Positions 57,701 through 64,000 of a stretch of 64,000 nt of DNA are shown in pieces. The stretch comes from Pseudomonadota bacterium (GTDB taxonomy: Bacteria > Myxococcota_A > Polyangia > Polyangiales > Polyangiaceae), in NCBI GenBank assembly GCA_023418705.1, contig JAEZYZ010000062.1, positions 28,979 to 92,978 of the forward strand, written 5' to 3'. The position numbers were made by a program, and so were the translations under genes. Within the stretch, counting starts at the first letter, position 1. Every line of letters begins with the position of its first letter. The notes beneath the pieces were generated by a model. The model was not told the origin of the DNA, made no database searches, and saw nothing but the letters and a program-made list of their open reading frames with translations.

Positions 57701-59065
57701 TCAGCAGACCGGGGGATCGCTGCTCGGGCAACACTCTGCCGCCGGGGGCTCCTCCTTCAGCGCTAGCGCGACCGCGCGCGCCGCTTCCTTGAGGCTCGCG
57801 AGGCGCGCCGGCTCGATCTCGCGCCGGTGCGTGGCCGCGGCTAGCGCTCGTTCCGCTACCGAGCGGGCTGCCGCGCGCCGGTCCAGACAGTCCGTGGCTT
57901 CTCCGAGCTCCCGGGCCAGGTCGAGGATCTCAGCGACCACGTTCGCGTCGCCAGATCCGTAGTGGATAGGGCCATCGAGCGCGGTGGCCAAATAGTCCTG
58001 AAACCGCGGCAAGGCGATCGAGACCTGCGCCGGTCCATGGTCGAAGAGAAGGACGTCTCCCGGCGGCATCCTGACCAGCTCTAGGAGGACGGTGCGTATC
58101 TGGTGCAGCGTCTGTCGCGCGGTCGTCGGGTCGTTGATGGCCGCCGACAGAGCGCGATCAGCAATGTCGGCGAGCACGCGCAGGCCAAAACCAACGTCGA
58201 GGAACGAGTTTCTTCGCCCAGCGATGAGCACGCTCGCGCCGAGCGCCTCGGCGACGTGTTCGCGGCGAGCGTCCGTAGCGGCAGCGAACCAGCCGACCCT
58301 GTCGCCACAAGCGACGAATCCGCCAAACGTTTGGTCGATTCGCACTCGCAACCCGAAGCGGTGCGCGTACCGCTTCAAGCGCGCGAGGTCGAAACCGACC
58401 ACGTACCCGCTCTTCGGAGCGAGTATCGTCATACGTTCCGACGCGCTAGACGGGGGAGGGCGCACCGGTGACGGGAGGGAGCTCCGCGCACGCGCGAGTC
58501 GGCGCGCCGAGATCAACGTCTCGTCTCGTGCGCCGCGCAGGATCTCTTCCACCTGAAGGTGACGAAAGGTCTTGGCGATCGTAACGAGTACCGAGGTCAG
58601 CGCCACGATGACGAGTAGCAGGCCCCCCAGGACTACCGGCCGCGGCTCCATTCCGGCGGCGGACAAACCAAGGCGGTGTATGCCGGCCAGGGTGTAGGAG
58701 CTGTTCAGAACGAACAGTGAGATCTCCCGGTAAAGGGGCGCTGTCGGAGAGGCCAGCACGAGCAGCCGTGGGGTGTACTGGGTTGCGACGCTCTGGTAGA
58801 CGAGGGTCGTGGTCGACAAAGCAATGGTCACCAGCGTGACCTGGATACCGAGCATGGTGCTGAGAGCGTTTCGGGCGCCGCTCCGGTCAGTGATCCAGGC
58901 TCGTAGCCAAAGTGATGTCTCGGCCGCCTGATCCGAGGCCAGCAGCGTGCCGAACGTCGCCCCCACAACGGCTGCCAAGGCGCTTGCTGCCACGGCATGG
59001 TTGGTACCTTGCGCGAGTCGGGGTGGTCGCCAAGCCCTCAAGCAACGTTGTGTTTTGAGATCCAC
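57701..59065 (-). CDS. DUF2254 family membrane protein
   Basis: 454 residues from the GTG at 59065, which has GAGG five bases upstream; the same frame stays open to 60682 antisense to the sulfatase, which is rejected. Four N-terminal helices with the DUF2254 signature ARNALSTMLGIQVTLVTIALSTTTLVYQSVATQYTPRLL, TLAGIHRLGL, FRHLQVEEILRGARDETL. A large soluble part follows (SGYVVGFDLARLKRYAHRFGLRVRIDQTFGGFVACGD, SFLDVGFGLRVLADIADRALSAAINDPTTARQTL), ending in Cys-rich ECCPSSDPPVC. Role unknown. Confidence 0.85.
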   Translation of the reverse strand: MDLKTQRCLRAWRPPRLAQGTNHAVAASALAAVVGATFGTLLASDQAAETSLWLRAWITDRSGARNALSTMLGIQVTLVTIALSTTTLVYQSVATQYTPRLLVLASPTAPLYREISLFVLNSSYTLAGIHRLGLSAAGMEPRPVVLGGLLLVIVALTSVLVTIAKTFRHLQVEEILRGARDETLISARRLARARSSLPSPVRPPPSSASERMTILAPKSGYVVGFDLARLKRYAHRFGLRVRIDQTFGGFVACGDRVGWFAAATDARREHVAEALGASVLIAGRRNSFLDVGFGLRVLADIADRALSAAINDPTTARQTLHQIRTVLLELVRMPPGDVLLFDHGPAQVSIALPRFQDYLATALDGPIHYGSGDANVVAEILDLARELGEATDCLDRRAAARSVAERALAAATHRREIEPARLASLKEAARAVALALKEEPPAAECCPSSDPPVC

Positions 59066-59548
59066 TATCGCCTCACCGAGGGATTGACCGACGGGGCGCG
59101 ACGCTGCGGTGGGGCGTTGGACGAGGCGGTTCCGATACGGCACGAGCCGGTTCCGATCAGCGGAATCCCCGACGGCTTGGTGGCCGCTGACCCGTACGCG
59201 GACAGCGTGGCCGAGGCTGATTCGGTTGGGAAAAAGGCCATGCGGCGACCGAACACCAGACACGCAACCTGGCGTAGTGGAGAGACGCGCATGGCACGGG
59301 GACGGCAATGCGCGCGCCAGGCGGAGCTCGGTCGGCGCTGGGACCCCGGTGCGGGATGGCTCTACTCTACGGCGCGGGACCACCATGCCCGGGGGCTGCC
59401 ACGCACGTATTGTCCGCCACTCCCTTTCGGCGAGCCGGCTCGTGCGGCGGGCACGACGTCTGCTTCCCGGTATCGAGGAGACGGCTGCAAGGCCCATTGA
59501 ACGGAGCGCCCCCGGTTCGAATCGGGGGTGAACATGAGGAGGAAGACG
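59066..59548. other. Divergent intergenic region with hairpin near the sulfatase start
   Basis: 483 bases between DUF2254 (-) and sulfatase (+) genes, holding both promoters. Frames here look like shadows. A six-bp hairpin (CCCCCG-loop-CGGGGG) at about 59507-59526, whose loop contains GTTCGAAT, sits just before the sulfatase ribosome site. Confidence 0.4.
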
Positions 59549-61102
59549 ATGGCGAAGCCACGAAACAATCACAAGCCCAACATCCTGGTCATCTTCGGCG
59601 ATGACATCGGCATGTGGAATCTGTCCTGCTATAGCGGCGGTATGATGGGGTATCGCACGCCCAACATCGACCGTATCGGAGCCGAGGGCATGCGCTTCAC
59701 CGACGCCTATGGCGAGCAGAGCTGCACGGCGGGTCGCGCCGCGTTTGCCCTGGGTCAGAGCGTGCTGCGCAGCGGGTTGAGCAAGGTCGGCATGCCCGGT
59801 GCCCCGGTGGGGATCCAGGCGCAGGATCCCACGATCGCCGAGCTCCTCAAGCCGCTCGGCTACGCCACCGGGCAGTTCGGCAAGAACCACTTCGGCGATC
59901 GGAACGAGTACCTGCCGACGGTTCACGGTTTCGATGAGTTCTTCGGAAACCTCTATCATCTCAATGCCGAACAGGATCCGGAGGATCCGGACTACCCAGA
60001 CCCCAAGGAGTTTCCGCGTTTCCGGGAGAGGTTCAGCCCGCGAGGCGTGCTGCACTGCTGGGCGACCGACCACGACGATCCGACCGAGCAACCACGCTGG
60101 GGACGAGTCGGAAAGCAGAAGATCGAGGACACCGGGCCCCTCACGCGCGAGCGGATGAAGACCTGCGACGATGATTTCGTCAGCGCCGCCGGCGATTGGA
60201 TTCAACGCCAGCACCGGGACGGCAAACCGTGGTTCTGTTGGCTCAATACCACGCACATGCATCTGCGGACGCACACGAAGGCCGAGAGCATTGGCCAGGC
60301 AGGGCGCTGGCAGTCGCCCTATCACGACACCATGATCGACCACGATCGAAACGTGGGGCGCATGCTGCGCCTGCTGGACGAGCTCGAGGTCGCTGACGAC
60401 ACCATCGTCCTTTACAGCACCGACAACGGCCCGCACATGAACTCTTGGCCGGACGGTGCCATGACACCGTTCCGTAGCGAGAAGGACACCAACTGGGAGG
60501 GGGCTTTCCGGGTGCCATCGTTGCTGCGTTGGCCGCGCGTGATCCGCCCCGGACAGGTGTCGAACGAGATCGTTCAGCACCACGACTGGATTCCGACCTT
60601 CCTCGCGGCCGCGGGGGAACCCAACATCGCGGAGAAGCTGAAGAAGGGCCACGAAGCGGCAGGTAAGACCTTCAAGGTCCACATCGACGGCTATAACTTC
60701 TTGCCCTACCTGAGCGGTGAGGAAGAGAAGGGCCCGCGCAACGTGTTCTTTTACATCAGCGACGACGGCGACGTGCTCGCTGTGCGCTTCGACAACTGGA
60801 AGATGGTGTTCGTCGAGCAGCGTTGTCAGGGCACGCTGCAGCTGTGGGCGGAACCGTTCACCCCCCTGAGGCTCCCCAAGCTCTTCAACCTGCGGACGGA
60901 TCCGTTCGAGCGGGCTGACACCACCGCCAATACCTACTGGGACTGGTATATCTCGAAGGAATACATCATCATGGCGGCTCAGGAGCTGGTGTCAGAGTTT
61001 CTGAAGACGTTCGAGGAGTTCCCCCCCCGGCAAAAGGCGGCCAGCTTCACCATCGATCAGGCCGTGGCGAAGATGAAGGCCTCGTTTTCCGCACACCGAT
61101 AG
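59549..61102 (+). CDS. Arylsulfatase (type I, formylglycine-dependent)
   Basis: 517 residues. The ATG at 59549 is chosen because AGGAGG lies six bases upstream; a GTG at 59528 is an alternative. N-terminal NILVIFGDDIGMWNLSCY (metal-binding Asp pair), then SCTAGRAAFALGQ, where the Cys is converted to formylglycine (C-x-A-x-R variant of the C-x-P-x-R motif). GKNHFGDRNEYLPTVHGFDEFFG and STDNGPHMNSWPDGAMTPFRSEK (D-N metal ligands) follow. No signal peptide is visible, so it is probably cytoplasmic, unlike many sulfatases. It cleaves sulfate esters; free sulfate handling fits the SulP transporter nearby. Confidence 0.92.
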   Translation: MAKPRNNHKPNILVIFGDDIGMWNLSCYSGGMMGYRTPNIDRIGAEGMRFTDAYGEQSCTAGRAAFALGQSVLRSGLSKVGMPGAPVGIQAQDPTIAELLKPLGYATGQFGKNHFGDRNEYLPTVHGFDEFFGNLYHLNAEQDPEDPDYPDPKEFPRFRERFSPRGVLHCWATDHDDPTEQPRWGRVGKQKIEDTGPLTRERMKTCDDDFVSAAGDWIQRQHRDGKPWFCWLNTTHMHLRTHTKAESIGQAGRWQSPYHDTMIDHDRNVGRMLRLLDELEVADDTIVLYSTDNGPHMNSWPDGAMTPFRSEKDTNWEGAFRVPSLLRWPRVIRPGQVSNEIVQHHDWIPTFLAAAGEPNIAEKLKKGHEAAGKTFKVHIDGYNFLPYLSGEEEKGPRNVFFYISDDGDVLAVRFDNWKMVFVEQRCQGTLQLWAEPFTPLRLPKLFNLRTDPFERADTTANTYWDWYISKEYIIMAAQELVSEFLKTFEEFPPRQKAASFTIDQAVAKMKASFSAHR

Positions 61103-61134
61103 CAGCCGGGCGTCCGTTGCCTCTGTGGGGAGCG

Positions 61135-61167
61135 TCGCAGCCCGCCCGACTTGGCGGAGGGCTGCGA
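61135..61167 (+). terminator. Hairpin downstream of the sulfatase
   Basis: A nine-bp perfect stem (TCGCAGCCC with GGGCTGCGA) 32 bases after the sulfatase stop. There is no T-run after it, so it would be a weak or Rho-assisted terminator. Confidence 0.4.
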
Positions 61168-61276
61168 TGGCGAAGGGCGCTCGGATACCGCTGGAGCCCA
61201 GCGGCGAGGCCTGCTTCCAGGCCGCCTCGCTCGGAAGGTCGCCGAAGCCAGGCGCCAGGTGCCGAACCGGCCCCCA

Positions 61277-61319
61277 TGGTGCGGCGGGGACGCGCGGTGC
61301 CGAGGGGATGAGGTAGATT
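61277..61319. repeat. Right 43-bp direct repeat bounding the sulfatase island
   Basis: Matches 50018-50060 at 39 of 43 positions and still reads as the metallophosphoesterase tail and stop (VRRGRAVPRG, then TGA). The following MtfA-like gene uses the repeat's GAGGTAGATTG as ribosome site and TTG start. Confidence 0.8.
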
Positions 61320-62214
61320 GCCGACCGTGCTGGTCTGGCCCCGTCGCGTTATCGCTTGGCATGCCACTTTGGGAGTCATCCTCGCGGTCGTGCTCGCCCT
61401 GTGCCTGGCGGCGATCGGACGACCCGCGCTCGCGTTGCTCGGCGTGGTCGTGGGCGCGGGCTACTTCTGGGGGGCGACGCGCCGGTTCCGGCGCCGGCGA
61501 GCGCTTGTTCGCAGCCCGTTTCCCGAGCGCTGGCGCGCGGTGCTCTCCGAGCGGCTGCCGTACTACCGTCGCCTCGACCCCGAAGGCCGGCGTCGCTTCG
61601 AGGACGACGTGCGCATCTTCTTGGCGGAGCAGCGGATCTACGGGATCCGCGGGGCGCGGGTGGGGGACGAGGCGAAGCTCTTGATCGCGGCGTCGGCCGC
61701 CATGCTCGGCTTCGGGCTGCCGGAGTGGGAGTGGACCGACCTCCGGGACATCGTGGTCTACCCGCAGGCCTTCAGCGAAGAGTACGATATGCACCAAGAT
61801 CCGGATCTGATCGGCGTCGTGCACATGCAGGGACCGATCGTGATCTCGCGGCGCGACTTGAGGTTCGGGTTCAGGCGGCCCGACGACGGCCACAACGTCG
61901 CGCTGCACGAGCTGGCGCACGTCATGGACATGGCCGACGGGCACGCCGACGGCGTCCCGGCCGACATCGACTGGGTCGCCGCCGCGCCTTGGGTGGAGGT
62001 GATGGCGCGGCGCCTGGCGGAGCTGCGCGAGGGGGGCGGCACCCTCGACCCGTACGCCGGCACCAACCGCGCCGAGCTCTTCGCCGTCGCCGTCGAAGTC
62101 TTCTTCGAGCAGCCGGAGCAGCTCGCCCAGAACGACCCCGAGCTGTTCGAGCTTCTGGTGGGCTACTTCAAGCAGGATCCGCGAGCACCTGGCGCAGTTT
62201 CGATCGACCGCTGA
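61318..62214 (+). CDS. mtfA: MtfA-family zinc metallopeptidase, membrane-anchored
   Basis: 298 residues. The TTG start at 61318 has GAGG four to five bases upstream; a GTG at 61327 is an alternative. Two N-terminal hydrophobic stretches (VIAWHATLGVILAVVLALCLAAI; ALALLGVVVGAGYFWGA) precede the MtfA/DUF980 domain: RRFEDDVRIFLAEQRIYG, LLIAASAAMLGFGL, VVYPQAFSEEYDM, GHNVALHELAHVMDMADG with the HEXXH zinc motif (HELAH), and NRAELFAVAVEVFFEQPEQLAQNDPELFELLVGYFKQDP. MtfA in E. coli acts on Mlc; here the target is unknown. Confidence 0.9.
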   Translation: MPTVLVWPRRVIAWHATLGVILAVVLALCLAAIGRPALALLGVVVGAGYFWGATRRFRRRRALVRSPFPERWRAVLSERLPYYRRLDPEGRRRFEDDVRIFLAEQRIYGIRGARVGDEAKLLIAASAAMLGFGLPEWEWTDLRDIVVYPQAFSEEYDMHQDPDLIGVVHMQGPIVISRRDLRFGFRRPDDGHNVALHELAHVMDMADGHADGVPADIDWVAAAPWVEVMARRLAELREGGGTLDPYAGTNRAELFAVAVEVFFEQPEQLAQNDPELFELLVGYFKQDPRAPGAVSIDR

Positions 62215-62247
62215 GGCGGCAGGGTGCGGCGATGGGCGCGGATCGGA

Positions 62248-62294
62248 GATCGTCCGCCCTTCCTGTGACCCATCTCCGAGCCAGACTCGTCGAC
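62248..62294. repeat. Dispersed repeat, copy 2 (pairs with 4306-4352)
   Basis: Same orientation as copy 1 with about 40 of 47 bases alike, including the 16-base core ATCTCCGAGCCAGACT. It ends a few bases before the stop codon of the metallo-beta-lactamase-fold gene. Confidence 0.6.
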
Positions 62295-62299
62295 GTGGC

Positions 62300-63196
62300 T
62301 CACGCTTCGGCGCCGGGGGAAGACCAGCTCGGCGCTGCGGTGACCGCGCGCTCGGGCGGGTCGTGGCTCGAGCGCCCGGCGTGGCGCTCGAACTCCCGCA
62401 CGTCGTGGGAGCAGAAGATCTCGACCTCGCCGCTCGCGGCGCGCCGGAGCTCCCGCAGCCGCGCCTGATTGTCGAGGCGCGCGCTGCGGTCCTTTTCCAT
62501 CATGGTTTGGTACAAGACGAGCCCGGGCGTGCAGCGTGGGTTCTGCAGATCCATTTCGGCGTGGTAGAAATAAGCGTCTCCGGCGTCGAGCAACCAGCGT
62601 GCGTCGGTTCGGACGGCGACGCCTGCGTGGCCGAAGGTGTGGCCCCGCAAGGGGATGAGGAGGATCTCCGGGGGCAGGCCTTCGAGGTCTCGGACGCAGC
62701 GAAAGCCGTACCAGCCTTCGCCGTCGCCCGGGTCGTGCACGCGCCAGTTCGGCTGCGTTGACCACTGCTCGGGCCGGAAGCGCTGGCGATCGAGCCAGGT
62801 CTTCTGTTCGAGCGCGTGATCGCGCTCGGCCCGCAGCAGGTGCACCCGCGCTCGGGGGAAGTCGTCCAGGCCCCCAGCGTGGTCGAAATCCAGATGCGTG
62901 AGCACGACGTCTCGGACATCGTCCGGATGAAACCCCAGCCGTTCGATCTGTCGGATCGCCGTCATCTCCTCGCGAAACTCGGGCTCGAGCAGCTTCAAGA
63001 AGAAGGGGCTCAGCCGAGCGCGCGGCGCCGCGACGTCACGCAGTCCGAAGCCGGTGTCGATGAGGATCAAGCTCGAGGGCCCCTCGACCAGCAGACACGT
63101 GCAGGTCAACCGACCGCGCAGCCCCTTGCCGTGTCCGTCCATCAACGCGCCCCCGAGAGGACAGGTCGAGATGCAGTTCAGGAAGTGGACGCGCAT
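62300..63196 (-). CDS. Metallo-beta-lactamase-fold hydrolase
   Basis: 298 residues from the ATG at 63196 (MRVHFLNCIST); the frame stays open upstream without family-like sequence. MBL motifs: LILIDTGFGLRD, VVLTHLDFDHAGGL (H-x-x-x-D-H zinc site, with Leu-Asp in the middle), GHTFGHAGVAV, LLDAGDAYFY, and a late His in IFCSHDVREF. This matches the lactonase/hydrolase-like MBL subgroup. No signal peptide. Substrate unknown; quorum-type lactonase activity is only one possibility. Confidence 0.88.
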   Translation of the reverse strand: MRVHFLNCISTCPLGGALMDGHGKGLRGRLTCTCLLVEGPSSLILIDTGFGLRDVAAPRARLSPFFLKLLEPEFREEMTAIRQIERLGFHPDDVRDVVLTHLDFDHAGGLDDFPRARVHLLRAERDHALEQKTWLDRQRFRPEQWSTQPNWRVHDPGDGEGWYGFRCVRDLEGLPPEILLIPLRGHTFGHAGVAVRTDARWLLDAGDAYFYHAEMDLQNPRCTPGLVLYQTMMEKDRSARLDNQARLRELRRAASGEVEIFCSHDVREFERHAGRSSHDPPERAVTAAPSWSSPGAEA

Positions 63197-63273
63197 AGCG
63201 TGCTTCTGGGCATCGGGCCCCAGCGCGTCAATCGGTGGGCCGCCGACCGAACCGGGCGGCGCGCGCGGTGAGC

Positions 63274-64000
63274 TCAGAAGTGGAGGAACGCGCTCGTGCG
63301 CAAGTAGGGACCCGAGCGGGAGAGGTCGCCGAAATCGCTGATCCGCGCCTGACCGACCGGCGATCCGGTCGTCTCGAGATCGAAATCGAGCGCCGAGGCG
63401 AGCAGGTAGCCGCCCTCCGCGACGACGCCGATGTTGATCGGGCCCAGTCGGGTCTTGCCAACGGGGATGGCCAGAAACGTCCCGGCGCCGAGGCCGCCGA
63501 ACGGTGACCACGATGCATCCTCCAGGCGCGCGTCGCTCCGAGTTGCGAGCTCGAGGCTCGTCCTCGACGCCCCTGCCGTGACCCTGACGTGCGGCATCAG
63601 CCAGGGGAGCACGCTGTAGCGCAAATGAGCGCCGCCGAAGAAGTGGTGGGCTGACAGCTCGACCTCGTGCAGGTCGCCCCCGAACAGCCCGCGGGAGCTG
63701 GCTTCTTCGCCGTTCCACCCGAGCTCGGCGGACACGAACAGCCCGGGCGCTGGCTCGAAGAGATCGACGCCGAGCGCGGGTCCCCACCTGCTGGTCAGAT
63801 CGTCTTTCGACAAGAGGTCGAAACCCGGATCGGTCTGCCAGATGTGCGTGCCCTCGAGATAGATCCAGAGGTTGAGATCGATGGGTGGGCTGGATGGCTG
63901 CGGCCTTCGGTCCACCGTGGAGGGCTCGCTCCCGTAGGCGGCCGGGGGCGGCGGCGCGGGGAGCGGCGCTGGCTCGGCTGGCGGCGGCGCAACGTAGGGC
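63274..64000 (-). CDS. Outer-membrane protein with Pro-rich N-terminal linker, 5' end outside the window
   Basis: The frame is open through the right edge. The visible N-terminal part is a Pro/Ala-rich linker (PYVAPPPAEPAPLPAPPPPAA). It is followed by a ~200-residue beta-strand-rich domain with aromatic-ended strands (DLNLWIYLEGTHIWQTD, GLFVSAELGWNG, FGGAHLRYSVLPWLMPHVRVTAGASRTSLEL, FGGLGAGTFLAIPVG) ending in TSAFLHF, a terminal Phe as in many outer-membrane barrels. Start, signal peptide and total length cannot be seen. Confidence 0.7.
   Translation of the reverse strand, partial: PYVAPPPAEPAPLPAPPPPAAYGSEPSTVDRRPQPSSPPIDLNLWIYLEGTHIWQTDPGFDLLSKDDLTSRWGPALGVDLFEPAPGLFVSAELGWNGEEASSRGLFGGDLHEVELSAHHFFGGAHLRYSVLPWLMPHVRVTAGASRTSLELATRSDARLEDASWSPFGGLGAGTFLAIPVGKTRLGPINIGVVAEGGYLLASALDFDLETTGSPVGQARISDFGDLSRSGPYLRTSAFLHF

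Noticed and set aside
59465..59535. Possible tRNA gene (T-loop-like GGTTCGAATC in a C/G stem)
   Set aside because: Stem pairing at the usual T-arm register has a G-G mismatch, and no acceptor, D-arm or anticodon arm can be drawn upstream.
59066..60682. N-terminal extension of the DUF2254 frame
   Set aside because: Antisense to the arylsulfatase and without family-like sequence; the GTG at 59065 has a good ribosome site.

Overview
The window looks like a piece of a large, GC-rich myxobacterial chromosome (Myxococcota, Polyangiales/Sorangium-like). The basis is long high-GC genes with many GTG/TTG starts, several lipoproteins with Gly/Ser-rich or Cys-rich linkers, a DUF4388-type pseudokinase, large PKS/NRPS enzymes and many short dispersed repeats. 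This placement is inferred from gene style; I see no rRNA, tRNA or CRISPR array.

1-16.8 kb is an exopolysaccharide locus: a partial outer-membrane protein and OPX export lipoprotein (-), a GT2 glycosyltransferase and Wzy/O-antigen-ligase-like protein (+), and a WcaJ-type undecaprenyl-phosphate sugar-1-phosphate transferase (-). Directly downstream of that transferase, on the same strand, lie a one-module PKS and an unusual NRPS (formyltransferase, adenylation domain with an embedded luciferase-like monooxygenase, carrier). 17-20.5 kb holds a PhzF-fold protein lacking the usual catalytic residues and a DUF4388-pseudokinase.

20.6-33 kb: rfbB and rfbDCA together give complete dTDP-L-rhamnose synthesis, with a DASS transporter, a UspA-like protein, secreted lipoproteins, a GT4 glycosyltransferase and a methyltransferase. 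33-41 kb is a decayed accessory stretch: a broken vapC-like toxin gene, a damaged GNAT/RHH toxin-antitoxin pair, a CAP-domain lipoprotein, lhgO, an alpha-oxoamine synthase, two related STAS-like proteins around a beta-propeller lipoprotein, and copies of a palindromic repeat.

41-46 kb: four minus-strand genes (NodB deacetylase, Tat-exported cytokinin-dehydrogenase-like flavoenzyme, DMATS/ABBA aromatic prenyltransferase, haem-oxygenase-fold protein) form a candidate natural-product cassette. 46-50 kb: glmS, an ATP-grasp enzyme and a metallophosphoesterase in a tight plus-strand operon.

50.06-61.32 kb carries a sulfatase/SulP/HAD-phosphatase/DUF2254/outer-membrane-protein block. It is bounded by a 43-bp imperfect direct repeat that duplicates the 3' end of the metallophosphoesterase gene, so it looks like an inserted island. 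MtfA-like and metallo-beta-lactamase-fold genes and a partial outer-membrane protein close the window.

Most noteworthy: the PKS/NRPS pair behind an EPS initiating transferase, the prenyltransferase/flavoenzyme/HO-fold cassette, the repeat-bounded island, and a ~170-bp CTAG-bounded hairpin element present twice in full and once as an end fragment.
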